Source: JBMOPD01 sp049323615 (lineage in GTDB: Bacteria; Bacillota; Desulfotomaculia; Desulfotomaculales; Desulfocucumaceae). From it: a DNA stretch of 64,000 nt. A model generated the notes under the pieces. The model saw only the letters and a program-made list of their open reading frames with translations. It had not been told where the DNA came from and searched no databases. Position 1 is the first letter of the stretch, and the number at the start of each line of letters is the position of its first letter. Both the position numbers and the translations under genes were made by a program. The stretch lies in NCBI GenBank assembly GCA_049323615.1, contig JBMOPD010000009.1, positions 31,109 to 95,108 of the forward strand, read 5' to 3'. This document shows positions 43,267-52,654 of the stretch, one piece after another.

Positions 43267-43586
43267 TGAAAAAGGTGCCGCTTAAGGATCTGGCCTGGGC
43301 CAGGTCTGGAGACAAGGGCGATATTTCCGATCTCGGGATCATGGCCTTCAATGAAGAAAACTATGAAATCCTGAAAAAGGTAATAAACCCAGAAAGAGTA
43401 AAGGCTTTTTTTAAAGACATGGTGAAGGGCGAGGTGGAGGTCTACGATATGCCCAACCTGATGGCGATAAAGGTGGTAATGCGCAACGCCCTGGGGGGTG
43501 GCGCGACCAAAACCCTGCGCTGGGATGAAACGGGAAAGGCCATGGCCACGGCGGTATTGAGGATGGAAGTAGAGGCGCCGGGCTGA
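43266..43586 (+). CDS. DUF4387 / AtuA-associated small protein
   Basis: A 106-residue protein starting KKVPLKDLAWARSGDKGD, the hallmark of the small domain that is either fused to AtuA proteins or encoded next to them. It shares an ATGA overlap with the AtuA-like gene, so the two are translated together and probably form one complex. The C-terminal half (NLMAIKVVMRNALGGG) is also typical. Molecular function unknown. Confidence 0.85.
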   Translation: MKKVPLKDLAWARSGDKGDISDLGIMAFNEENYEILKKVINPERVKAFFKDMVKGEVEVYDMPNLMAIKVVMRNALGGGATKTLRWDETGKAMATAVLRMEVEAPG

Positions 43587-43638
43587 TTCAGGGGCGGCGA
43601 CGCAGTGGCTGTTTTACAATTAGGGGGGTGGGTGCCCA

Positions 43639-44814
43639 TTGGCCGGACCTGCCGCCATAGTCGGCTGCGGGGCAGTGAAAATAGGCCGCTATTCGGACTG
43701 GACGGAAAGCGACCTGGCCCTGGAGGCAATTCGTCTGGCCCTGCTGGATGCGGGCCTCGACAAGGACCGGGTGGAAGGGCTGTACACCACGCCGGACCTG
43801 CAGGGAAATATCGGACTACAGACAAATTTGCTGTGTGAATATTTGAGAATTGCTCCCAAATCAATGTTTGAAATATGCTGCGGCGCCATTGCGGGCGGGT
43901 TGGCCATCAGGTACGCCGTGGAGGAAATCGCCAGCGGGCGCATAGAGGTGGCGGTGTGTTACGGCGCCGAAAGAGAGGCCTCGATTAACTGGTTTAAACG
44001 GGCCGCCGCCGGCCAGGGCGCCTCCCTGTATGAACCGACGGCCATCCAGCCCTACGGCGCCGCCGGGATCATCTGGGGCTACGCCATGTCGGCGCGCCGC
44101 TACATGTACGAAACCGGGGCCACGGAGGAGCACTTCGCCCTGGCAGCCGTCAGGAACAGAAAGCACGCCCGGCACAGCGGGGTGGCCGCCTTTACGGCGC
44201 CCATTACGGTGGAGGATGTATTGCGGTCGCGCATGCTCTCTTCTCCCATTAAGCTCCTGGACTCCTCGGCTTCCCTCGACGGGGCGGCCGCAGTGGTGGT
44301 GGCTTCCGCCCGGGTGGCCGGGAGTTGCCGTAAAAAGCCTGTTTACGTGCTGGGGTGGGGGCAGCATCACGACAACTCATCCTTCCTGCCCACCGATGAC
44401 TGCCGCAAGCCGATTTATACCTTTGCGGCCACCCGCGAGGCGGCCCGGGAGGCCTTTGCCAGGAGCGGCGTGCGGCCGGATGATGTGGACGTGGCGGAAA
44501 TTTACGCGCCCTTTAGCCCGCATGAGCTGATGATCCCTGAGGACATCGGCTGGTTCGCCAGGGGTGAGATGGTGGAAGCGATCAAAAAAGGCAAGACTGA
44601 GATCGGCGGAAAAATTCCCATCAATACAGACGGCGGGCTTATTTCCCGGGGGCACCCCTGGGCGGTGACGCCGTTTTATGAAACCATCAATATTATTAAG
44701 CAACTCCGGGGCGAAGCCGGTCAAAACCAGGTGCCGGGGGCGAAAATCGGCCTGGTGCACTGCGAGGGCGGCATGTTGAACAACGGCCTGGTGCTGGTTC
44801 TGGGGAGGGATTGA
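43639..44814 (+). CDS. SCP-x-type thiolase, divergent
   Basis: A 391-residue thiolase-fold protein from TTG 43639 behind AGGGGGG. The nucleophile is one of the two Cys in FEICCGAIAGG (about C80/C81); other active-site elements are RGHPWAVTPFYE and GLVHCEGGMLNNG. The His motif GHPWAVT departs from GHPLGAT of the other thiolases, hinting at a different substrate. The broken DUF35 gene begins 2 bp after its stop. Confidence 0.88.
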   Translation: MAGPAAIVGCGAVKIGRYSDWTESDLALEAIRLALLDAGLDKDRVEGLYTTPDLQGNIGLQTNLLCEYLRIAPKSMFEICCGAIAGGLAIRYAVEEIASGRIEVAVCYGAEREASINWFKRAAAGQGASLYEPTAIQPYGAAGIIWGYAMSARRYMYETGATEEHFALAAVRNRKHARHSGVAAFTAPITVEDVLRSRMLSSPIKLLDSSASLDGAAAVVVASARVAGSCRKKPVYVLGWGQHHDNSSFLPTDDCRKPIYTFAATREAAREAFARSGVRPDDVDVAEIYAPFSPHELMIPEDIGWFARGEMVEAIKKGKTEIGGKIPINTDGGLISRGHPWAVTPFYETINIIKQLRGEAGQNQVPGAKIGLVHCEGGMLNNGLVLVLGRD

Positions 44815-44815
44815 C

Positions 44816-45245
44816 ATGCATGACAGGAAGCCGAATTTTCTCCGGCCCACAAATTTACAGTCCCCTTCCGGAAAAGGGTTCTGGGAGGGCGCCCGGGAGG
44901 GCAGGCTTTTGGCCGGAAAATGCAGCGGGTGCGGTGAGGTATTCTTTCCCCCCCCGCCTCTGCTGCCCGAAGTGCCTGGGGGCCGACCTGGGGTGGATGG
45001 AACTGGAGAAAAGGGGTACGCTGCACAGCTGGACGGAAGTGTTTCTGGCCGGGCCGGAGTTCGACACCCCCTTTTTGCTGGGCCTGATTGACCTGGAAGG
45101 AGGGGGTGGCCGCCTGATGGCCAGGATAACGGGGGTTGAAGCCGGGGAACTGCAGATCGGGATGCCTGTAAAGATTGGCTTTTTTCAGGGCGATGAGGAA
45201 TTTTCGGTCTACTATGCGGCGGTGGAAGGGGGGGATCCCGCGTGA
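44816..45245 (+). pseudogene. DUF35 OB-fold/zinc-ribbon protein, frameshifted in a C-run
   Basis: ATG 44816 opens a frame with KGFWEGAREGRLLAGKCSGCGEVFFPP. A run of eight C at 44948-44955 then throws it out of frame. With seven C the protein continues RLCCPKCLGADLGWMELE and ends at 45245 (about 142 residues). The four zinc cysteines (CSGC...CPKC) flank the lesion, so the domain is destroyed as read. The partner thiolase gene is intact directly upstream. A homopolymer sequencing error is a real alternative. Confidence 0.85.
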
Positions 45246-45303
45246 AGGCTCGGAGTCTGACCGGCCGGGCTGCCGTTGGCGGGGCGAAGGGGGCAACAGG
45301 GCG

Positions 45304-46803
45304 GTGAACTACAAAGAAGGGGAAGAAAGACTGAAAGAAGCGGTTTTATGGGTTGAGGGAAGGGGGCGGGAAAAGCAAATCAAGCGGCACAGGGAATCCG
45401 GACGGTTGCTGATCAGGGAGCGGCTTGCCCTCCTGCTGGATGAAGGAAGCTGGCTGGAGTACGGAAAGTATGCCCATTCCAGCGAGCCCGGATACGAGGA
45501 AAGGTCGCCGATGGACGCCATCGTCACCGGGATCGGGCGCATAAACGGCCGGGAAGTGGTGATTGTGGGCGAGGACAAAACTGTTATGGGGGGCACCCAC
45601 GGCGTGATCAACTTCCGGAAGGTGGAGCGGATTATTGATGTGGCCTTTCAGAATAATTTTCCAATAGTCTCTTTGTCGGAGGGAGGCGGCGGGAGGATCC
45701 CCGACCTTCTGGGCGTTGGACTCTGCCACATGTTCGGCCTGTCCAAGCAGAAAATGTTTTACGGCCTGGGCAACCGGATGAAGAGGCCCCTGTTCATCTG
45801 CGCCGTGTTCGGCCCCAGTTACGGAGATCCCGCCATCAGGGCCGCGATGGCGGATGTTACCATTATAGTCAGTGATTCGGCGGTGGCCCTGTCGGGACCG
45901 CCCCTGGTGGAGGCGGCCACCGGGGGAGTGGTTGGCGACCTCGAACTGGGCGGGCCGGAAGTCCACAAGGAAACGGGTATTGTGGATATAATCGTGGACA
46001 CCGAGGCCGAAGCCCTGCAGAAAATAAAAGAAATTTTACACATTCTAAGGCCTGGCGAGGCCAGTTCCGATCCCCCGGACAGGCCCGTGCCGGAACTACA
46101 GAATATCGTTCCGGAGGATCACCGTGAAGGTTATGATATGGGCGATTTTATCAGGGTAATATGCGATCACGGTGAATGGATGGAATTAAAGTCTTATTAC
46201 GGCGTCGGCGTAATTACCGCCCTGGGGAGGATGGGGGGAAGGCGGGTGGCCTTCCTGGCCAGCCAGCCCCAAAATATGGGAGGCGTCATTGATGCCAGGG
46301 CGTTAAGAAAGATGAGCGATTTTGTAACCTTCGCCAGCAAGGAAAGGATACCCCTGATCGTTTTGCAGGACGTGCCCGGTCTGCTGATCGGCAGGTTTGC
46401 GGAAAGGGAAGGCCTGCTCAGGGAGTTGGTGAGCTACATCAGTACCCTGGCCGGCCTGGACAACCTGGTGATGCAGACCCTGGTGATCCGGAAAGCGTAC
46501 GGAGTGGCTTATTTTTTTATGGGCATTGCCGCCACGGGTTCCCAGTGCGTGGCGGCCTGGTCAACGGCGGAGATCGGTTTTCTGGCGCCGGAGGCCGGCG
46601 CGGCAATTTTATTAAAGAATACAAAGGGTGATAATAAAGCCGCGATCATTAAAAAGACGGCGGCCGAGTTTCGCAATAAGGCGTCGGTGTGGTATGTCGC
46701 CGGAGAGGATTACATTGACGCCGTGATCTTGCCGGCCGAGACCAGAAGCCACCTGTGTCGGACCCTGGATTACATTGCGGGCGGGTACGGGGAGGGAAGT
46801 TAA
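45304..46803 (+). CDS. Acyl-CoA carboxylase carboxyltransferase subunit
   Basis: A 499-residue carboxyltransferase of the PccB/AccB type (crotonase-like two-domain fold). GTG 45304 has no strong ribosome site; an upstream frame extends to 45175 but lacks homology. The first half has SEGGGGRIPDLLGVG near 125, where related subunits have SGG..R. The second half has QDVPGLLIG near 360 and RKAYGVAYFFMG near 400. It takes carboxyl from biotin to an acyl-CoA. It is more divergent than the two at 48230 and 49795 and directly precedes the biotin carrier. Confidence 0.87.
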   Translation: MNYKEGEERLKEAVLWVEGRGREKQIKRHRESGRLLIRERLALLLDEGSWLEYGKYAHSSEPGYEERSPMDAIVTGIGRINGREVVIVGEDKTVMGGTHGVINFRKVERIIDVAFQNNFPIVSLSEGGGGRIPDLLGVGLCHMFGLSKQKMFYGLGNRMKRPLFICAVFGPSYGDPAIRAAMADVTIIVSDSAVALSGPPLVEAATGGVVGDLELGGPEVHKETGIVDIIVDTEAEALQKIKEILHILRPGEASSDPPDRPVPELQNIVPEDHREGYDMGDFIRVICDHGEWMELKSYYGVGVITALGRMGGRRVAFLASQPQNMGGVIDARALRKMSDFVTFASKERIPLIVLQDVPGLLIGRFAEREGLLRELVSYISTLAGLDNLVMQTLVIRKAYGVAYFFMGIAATGSQCVAAWSTAEIGFLAPEAGAAILLKNTKGDNKAAIIKKTAAEFRNKASVWYVAGEDYIDAVILPAETRSHLCRTLDYIAGGYGEGS

Positions 46804-46854
46804 AAAAACTGGCGTGCCCATCAGTGCAGACAATAAAAGGGGGTGTTCAGGCAA

Positions 46855-47121
46855 GTGACAGACATTCAATCAGGTCAAAAGAGGGTGGAGGTCAGGGCGC
46901 CCATAGCCGGAGTCTTTTACCGCCGGCCGGCGCCGGAGGAACCTCCGTACGTTGAGGTGGGGGACACCGTTAAAAAGAAACAGGTCTTATGCCTCCTGGA
47001 AACCATGAAGGTGTTCCAGAAAATAAAATCTCCGGCGGATGGGAAGGTAGTCGAGATCGTTTCCCGGAACGAAAAGCCAGTGGCAGACAGCGACGTGCTG
47101 ATGGTTCTGGAAAGCGAGTAA
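46855..47121 (+). CDS. Biotin carboxyl carrier protein
   Basis: An 88-residue biotinyl domain. The biotin attachment lysine lies in LLETMKVFQKIKSPADGK (ETMKV in place of the common EAMKM), in the two-repeat barrel PIAGVFYR / PADGKVVEIV. GTG 46855 or GTG 46843 may start it. It serves the carboxyltransferases around it and the biotin carboxylase downstream. It is the only carrier seen here, for three carboxyltransferase genes. Confidence 0.9.
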   Translation: MTDIQSGQKRVEVRAPIAGVFYRRPAPEEPPYVEVGDTVKKKQVLCLLETMKVFQKIKSPADGKVVEIVSRNEKPVADSDVLMVLESE

Positions 47122-47136
47122 AAAGGACGGGTGGTC

Positions 47137-48201
47137 ATGTTCAAAAAAGTCCTGGTGGCCAACCGGGGAGAAATCGCAGTGCGCATAATCAGGGTCTGCA
47201 GGGACCTGGGGTTAAAAACCGTGGCCGTCTATTCGGAAGCGGACCGGGAAAGCCTGCATCCCGCCATGGCCGATGAAAAGGTGTGCCTGCCCGGCTTTAA
47301 GCCGGCGGATACCTACCTGAACATGGAAAAAATACTGCAGGCGGCCGGGGAGACCGGCGCCGGGGCAGTCCACCCGGGCTACGGCTACCTGGCCGAAAAC
47401 CAGAGGTTTGCCGCCGGGTGCCGGGAGGCGGGACTGGTCTTCATCGGGCCGAGGCCGGAAAACATAGCGCTGGTGGGGAACAAGCTGGCGGCCAAAGAGA
47501 AGGCCATGGAGGCAGGGGTGCCGGTAATCCCGGGCAGCAGGCGGGGAATCACATCCCTGGGGGAGGGGCTGGCAGTGGCGGCTGAAATAGGCTTCCCGGT
47601 GATCGTCAAGGCCAGCGCCGGCGGAGGCGGGCGCGGCATGCGCATCTGCCTTGCCGGCACCGTTGAATTCATCCCGGACGGAAAGAAAAACTTCTACTTC
47701 ATGGAAATAAACTCCCGCCTTCAGGTGGAGCACCCGGTCACCGAAATGGTTACCGGCATAGACATCGTCAAAGAACAGATCAGGTTGTCCCTGGGCGATA
47801 CTTTAAGGTGCGATTATTCTTCCGTTCCTAAAAGGGGCTGGGCCATCGAGTGCCGGATAAACGCCGAAGACCCGGACAACTCGTTTTTGTCTTCACCGGG
47901 GGAAATAGAACGTTACCGCCCCCCCGGGGGCTTCGGTGTAAGGCTGGATACCCACGTATACCAGGGATACCGGGTGCCGCCCTACTACGATTCACTGCTG
48001 GCCAAGCTGATCGCATATGGTCCGGACAGGGAATCGGCCGTAAAGATAATGCTGCGGGCCCTGGAGGAATTCGTGATCGAACCGGTCAAAACCACCATCC
48101 CGCTGCACAAAAAGGTACTGGCGCACCCCCTGTTCAGGGAAGGAAATTTCGACACCGGCTTTATCAAACTGTTTGTGTCTGACCAAGAGAACGAAGATTG
48201 A
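47137..48201 (+). pseudogene. Biotin carboxylase with about 95 residues of the ATP-grasp domain missing
   Basis: The gene reads as biotin carboxylase from KKVLVANRGEIAVRII (residue 2) through GYLAENQRFA and the glycine loop ASAGGGGRGMRIC near 170. It then jumps in frame to AGTVEFIPDGKKNFYFMEINSR, which normally follows about 95 residues later. The family is about 450 residues; this protein has 354. The missing block holds much of the ATP-binding region and the bicarbonate/biotin-site residues seen in E. coli AccC (around residues 200-240), so it should be inactive. The rest, including the C-terminal domain, is intact. Confidence 0.85.
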
Positions 48202-48229
48202 AAAGGAGATCGAAAGGAGGGACGGGACG

Positions 48230-49780
48230 ATGGGAAAATGGATGGATAATTACTTAACCAAACTTAACCAGCTGCGCGGGGAAAACCTGGAGACGGGCGG
48301 CAGGGAACGGGTAAGTATCCAGCACGGCCTGGGCAAGCTTACGGCCCGGGAGAGGATAGACCGCCTGGCCGACCCGGGCAGCTTTGAAGAACTGGGTTCC
48401 GCGGTCAGGGACACCCGCCCCCCCTGGGACGGGGTATCCAGGCCGAGCCCCGGCGACGGAGTGGTGATGGGCCTGGCCAGGATAATCGGCCGGCAGGTCA
48501 TGCTTTACGCCCTGGATTTTACCGTCATGTCCGGGTCCCTGGGCGATCAGGGGGCCTGGAAGCTGGCCGATCTTACAAAGATGGCCGGGCAGCTGAGGGT
48601 ACCCCTGATCGGGATGATCGATTCCGCCGGCGAAAGGCTGAGCATGAAAAACGGCGACGTGGGCTTTAACGGCCTGGCCCAGCTGCTGAGAAACTACAGC
48701 CTTTACTCCGGCGTTATCCCCCGGATCACCTTGGTCCTGGGCCCCTGCACCGGGTTGCCGGCCTACCTGCCGGTATTGTCCGACTTTACCGTCATGAACA
48801 GGAACACCGCCTTTTTGTGGTTGGGCGGCGCCGTGGAATCCCCCGGTGCCGGGTCGGCGGAATTCCACATGGTTAAAAGCGGGCAGTGCGACCTGATCGC
48901 CGAAAGCGACGGAGAAGCCCTGGACCTGGTGAAGGCCCTGCTGGGCTACCTGCCCCAGAACTGCCGGGAAAAGACGCCCTTTGCGGAAACCGGCGACGAC
49001 CCGGCCGGGGGGGAAGAAGACCTGCTGGACATCATGCCCGACAACCCCAAATTTACCTACGACGTCCACGAGATAATCGAAAAAATAGTTGACCACGGCC
49101 AATTTTTCGAACTCAAGGAAGAATACGCGCCGAACCTGGTCACCGGCCTGGCCAGGTTCGGCGGCCGGGTGGCCGGCATCGTGGCCAACAACCCAGAAGA
49201 ACTGAGCGGCATATTCGAGCCCGACTCCTCGGACAAATACGACCGCTTCATGAACTTCCTGGACGCCTTCAACATTCCCCTGATCACCCTGGTGGACACC
49301 ACCGCCTTCGTGCCCGGCGACAAGTGGGAGAAAATGGGGGTAATCCGGCACGGGGCGAGGCTTCTGCACGACTACGCCAATTTTACCAGTCCCAAGGTAA
49401 CCATTGTTTTAAGGCGGTCCTACGGTGGGGGAAACATCGTCATGGGCTGTTCCAGGATGTTTCCTGACTTCATCTACGGCTGGCCGCCCATGGAGTTTTC
49501 CCCCACCGGACCGGAGACGGTGGTGCACGCCGTGTTTAACAAAGAGTTGGAGGCGGCCAAAAAGAAAGGCAATTACGAAGAAGTCTTCAATTCCTACCTG
49601 GACATCTTAAAAGAAATGTTCAGCGTCTTCCAGATGGCTAAAAGTTGGGCCGGCTACTACACAGTGCACGAAATCATCGACCCCCGGGAAACACGGCAGA
49701 AAATAGTCAGCGCCTTAAGGGCCGCCGAAAACAAGCACGAAGAAATTCCCGAGCGGAAGCGATCGATTAAACCGGCATAG
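48230..49780 (+). CDS. Acyl-CoA carboxylase carboxyltransferase subunit
   Basis: A 516-residue PccB-type carboxyltransferase from ATG 48230 behind GAAAGGAGG. N-terminal GLGKLTARERIDRLADPGSF, the first-domain site MIDSAGERLSMKNG near 135, and second-domain TLVDTTAFVPG near 360 and RRSYGGGNIVMG near 400 are in family order. It lies just after the damaged biotin carboxylase. A close relative starts 15 bp after it, so the two may be the subunits of a heteromeric enzyme. Confidence 0.9.
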   Translation: MGKWMDNYLTKLNQLRGENLETGGRERVSIQHGLGKLTARERIDRLADPGSFEELGSAVRDTRPPWDGVSRPSPGDGVVMGLARIIGRQVMLYALDFTVMSGSLGDQGAWKLADLTKMAGQLRVPLIGMIDSAGERLSMKNGDVGFNGLAQLLRNYSLYSGVIPRITLVLGPCTGLPAYLPVLSDFTVMNRNTAFLWLGGAVESPGAGSAEFHMVKSGQCDLIAESDGEALDLVKALLGYLPQNCREKTPFAETGDDPAGGEEDLLDIMPDNPKFTYDVHEIIEKIVDHGQFFELKEEYAPNLVTGLARFGGRVAGIVANNPEELSGIFEPDSSDKYDRFMNFLDAFNIPLITLVDTTAFVPGDKWEKMGVIRHGARLLHDYANFTSPKVTIVLRRSYGGGNIVMGCSRMFPDFIYGWPPMEFSPTGPETVVHAVFNKELEAAKKKGNYEEVFNSYLDILKEMFSVFQMAKSWAGYYTVHEIIDPRETRQKIVSALRAAENKHEEIPERKRSIKPA

Positions 49781-49794
49781 AAAGGAGGAACAGC

Positions 49795-51351
49795 GTGGGA
49801 GAAGTAATGGACCAGGCAATCCAAAAGCTCAGGGAAATAAAAGAAAAAAATCTGGCCGGCGGCGGGCTGCCGGCCATCAAAAGGCAGCACTCCCGGGGCA
49901 AGCTGACGGCTCGGGAGAGGATCGAATGCCTAGTGGACCCCGGCACCTTCGCCGAGCTTGGATCTTGCGTACAGTCCACCGGCCGTCGCATAGACGGCAG
50001 GGAGACCGACGCTCCCTGCGACGGGGCAATCATCGGCACCGGCAAGGTGGAGGGCCGCCCGGTGGCAGTTTACGCCAGCGACTTCACCGTCCTGGGCGGG
50101 TCCATCGGCACCCAGCACCTGCTGAAGTGTGCAAAACTCATCGAACTGGCTGCCGGCTGGGGTATTCCCATGGTCTGGCTGCTGGATTCCTCCGGGGGAA
50201 GGCTGGGCCAGCAGGACATACAGACGGCGGGGATAGACTGGTATTTCGGCCTGGAATCCCGCTATTCCGGGCTGATTCCCCAGATCAACGTGCTCATGGG
50301 GCCGTGCATCGCCGGCCAGGCTTACGCCCCTACCCTGTGCGACTTTCTTTTAATGAGCAGGGGCACCGGCTACCTGTGGCTGGGGGGCCCGCGGATGGTG
50401 CAGGCGGCCACCTCGGAAAAGATCGGGGAGGAGGTGGGCGGCGCCGACTACCACATGGTATACAGCGGAACCTGTGACGTGGTGGGTGACGGTGACCGGG
50501 ACACCATTTTAAAAACCCGCGCTTTGCTGGGCTACCTGCCCTCCAATTGGCGGGAAAAGCCTCCGCGCAGGGAAACGTCCGACGACCCCGGCCGGGAGGT
50601 GGAGGAACTGGCCGGGATTGTCCCCGACGACTACGGCCTCAAGTACGACATGCATAACGTGATCAGGCTCCTGGTGGACGACGGACAGTACTTTGAAATC
50701 AAAGAGGGCTATGCCAAAAATCTGATCACCTGTTTCTGCCGCTTCAACGGCGAGGTGGTGGGACTGGTGGCCAGCAATCCGAAGGAGCCGGGAAGCATTT
50801 TGGAAATCGACTCCTGCGACAAATACTACCGCTTCCTCCAGGTGCTGGACGCCTACAGCATCCCCCTGGTCACCCTGGTGGACACCCACCCCTTCGTGCC
50901 CGGCGAGGACCAGGAAGCCCGGGGGCTGTTACGGCACGGCGGCAAGATCCTGGACGTTTATGCCACGGCCACCATTCCAAAGATCAGCGTCATCCTCAGA
51001 GAAGCTTACGGCGACGCCGGCAGTATAATCATGGGTGGAGTCAGGGGAATGGGGGTGGACCTCTGCTACGCCTGGCCCGTCGCCCGGTTTGCCGTCGAGG
51101 CCTCGGTGGCCGACTACCGGCAGTTGTACGGGAAGGGCATCGAGGATGACGCCTGTACCGGCTACCTGAACAGGGCCAGGGAAAGGTTGGACGTTTTTGA
51201 AGTGGCTAAGAGCTGGACCGCCCAGGTGGTGGACGAGGTGATCGAACCGAAGGAGACCAGGAAAAAAATCATTGAAGCCCTGCAGATAACGGGAAACAAA
51301 CGAGAAAAACTGCCGGCCAGGGCGAAAAGGCACGGCACCCCGCCCGTTTAA
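49795..51351 (+). CDS. Acyl-CoA carboxylase carboxyltransferase subunit
   Basis: A 518-residue carboxyltransferase paralogous to the gene before it (SRGKLTARERIECLVDPGTF; LLDSSGGRLGQQ near 130; TLVDTHPFVPG near 365; REAYGDAGSIIMGG near 405). GTG 49795 follows AAAGGAGG. Both genes have all main motifs, so the carboxyltransferase step is well supplied; a working biotin carboxylase would have to come from elsewhere in the genome. Confidence 0.9.
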   Translation: MGEVMDQAIQKLREIKEKNLAGGGLPAIKRQHSRGKLTARERIECLVDPGTFAELGSCVQSTGRRIDGRETDAPCDGAIIGTGKVEGRPVAVYASDFTVLGGSIGTQHLLKCAKLIELAAGWGIPMVWLLDSSGGRLGQQDIQTAGIDWYFGLESRYSGLIPQINVLMGPCIAGQAYAPTLCDFLLMSRGTGYLWLGGPRMVQAATSEKIGEEVGGADYHMVYSGTCDVVGDGDRDTILKTRALLGYLPSNWREKPPRRETSDDPGREVEELAGIVPDDYGLKYDMHNVIRLLVDDGQYFEIKEGYAKNLITCFCRFNGEVVGLVASNPKEPGSILEIDSCDKYYRFLQVLDAYSIPLVTLVDTHPFVPGEDQEARGLLRHGGKILDVYATATIPKISVILREAYGDAGSIIMGGVRGMGVDLCYAWPVARFAVEASVADYRQLYGKGIEDDACTGYLNRARERLDVFEVAKSWTAQVVDEVIEPKETRKKIIEALQITGNKREKLPARAKRHGTPPV

Positions 51352-51405
51352 ACCGGCCGCCGGACCATGAAAGTTCTGGTAAGAAAAATGAAAGGGGAGA
51401 TTGAT

Positions 51406-52584
51406 TTGGACTTCAATTTTACCGCTGAGCAGGAAATGATCGCCCAAACTGCACGCAGGATTGCCAAAAAGTTCGGCCCGGAGTACTGGTACGAAAAGGA
51501 AGAAAACAGGCAGCTGGGCAGAGAGTTTTATGAAGAGATGGCCAGGGCGGGGTTTTTGGGATTCGGGATTCCCGAAAAATACGGCGGCAACGGCCTGGGC
51601 CTGACCGAGGCGGTTATTGCCATCGAGGAGCTTTGCAGCAACGGGGGTGGTTTGGCTCCGGCCCTTTACTACCTGATAGGTGTTATTTTCGGGGGCATGT
51701 CGGTTATTAAACACGGGAATGAAGAACAAAAGGAGAAATACCTGCCCAGACTAGCCAGGGGGGAAATGATGGTCTCCCTCGGGCTGACGGAACCCGACGC
51801 CGGTACGGATACCCTGAGCATCAGGACATTCGCCAGGAGGGACGGGGACGATTACGTAATCAACGGCAGCAAGATATTCATTTCCGGTGTCGAGGATGCG
51901 GGGGCGATGGTTCTGGTGACGCGCACCACCAGGAAGGAAGACACGCCCAAAAAATCGTGGGGCCTGTCCCTGTTTGTGATTGATCTTCCCCAGGAAGCCA
52001 TTATGCATACCGAGATCCCCAAGCACGGCATAAATTACGCCAAAACTTACGAACTGGGCATTGACGGCCTGAGGGTCCCGAAAAGCTGCCTGCTGGGCGA
52101 GGAAGGCAAGGGCTGGCACCACATCCTGGACACTTTAAACCCGGAGAGAATAATAGCGGCCGCCGGGGCGACAGGAACCGCCAGGCTGGCCATCGGGAAA
52201 GCCGTGGAATATGCCAGTCAGAGGAAGGTATTTGACCGTTTCATCGGCGCCCATCAGGGAGTACAGTTCCCCCTGGCATCGGCCTTTGCCAAGATTGAGT
52301 GCGCGAGGCTGGCGACCCTGAAGGCGGCCGCCCTGTACGACCGGGGGGAGTTGTCCAAAGAGGTGGGGGACGTGGCGAACATCGCCAAATACGCGGCTGT
52401 GGAGGCCGGGATCGAAGCTGTTTACCATGCCATGCAGACCTTCGGCGGGTACGGCTTTGCCAGGGAATACCACGTGGAAAGGTGGTGGAGGGAAATTCAG
52501 CTCATGCGGCTTGCTCCAGTTACGCAGCAGATGACTTTGAATTACATAGGCGAACATATCCTGGGGCTGCCGAAGTCGTATTAG
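51406..52584 (+). CDS. Acyl-CoA dehydrogenase
   Basis: A 392-residue ACAD. TTG 51406 follows AAAGGGGAGA; an upstream ATG 51367 in frame is less likely. Motifs: LTEPDAGTDT, GSKIFISG, and NPERIIAA near 247, which supplies the base Glu in the long-chain/isovaleryl position. The C-terminal site is LAPVTQQMTLNYIGEH, without Glu, and the tail GLPKSY matches the ACAD at 30043. It probably acts on a branched or alicyclic acyl-CoA (inference). Confidence 0.9.
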   Translation: MDFNFTAEQEMIAQTARRIAKKFGPEYWYEKEENRQLGREFYEEMARAGFLGFGIPEKYGGNGLGLTEAVIAIEELCSNGGGLAPALYYLIGVIFGGMSVIKHGNEEQKEKYLPRLARGEMMVSLGLTEPDAGTDTLSIRTFARRDGDDYVINGSKIFISGVEDAGAMVLVTRTTRKEDTPKKSWGLSLFVIDLPQEAIMHTEIPKHGINYAKTYELGIDGLRVPKSCLLGEEGKGWHHILDTLNPERIIAAAGATGTARLAIGKAVEYASQRKVFDRFIGAHQGVQFPLASAFAKIECARLATLKAAALYDRGELSKEVGDVANIAKYAAVEAGIEAVYHAMQTFGGYGFAREYHVERWWREIQLMRLAPVTQQMTLNYIGEHILGLPKSY

Positions 52585-52654
52585 GCACCCGGCGGTCCGG
52601 ACATGGCCCAAATCCGTTAACCGGAAAAACTGTATTCGAAAGAGGGTGAATATT

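Noticed and set aside
45304..51351. Glutaconyl-CoA or methylmalonyl-CoA decarboxylase sodium pump
   Set aside because: No membrane beta subunit with many transmembrane segments is encoded; a soluble carboxylase fits better.
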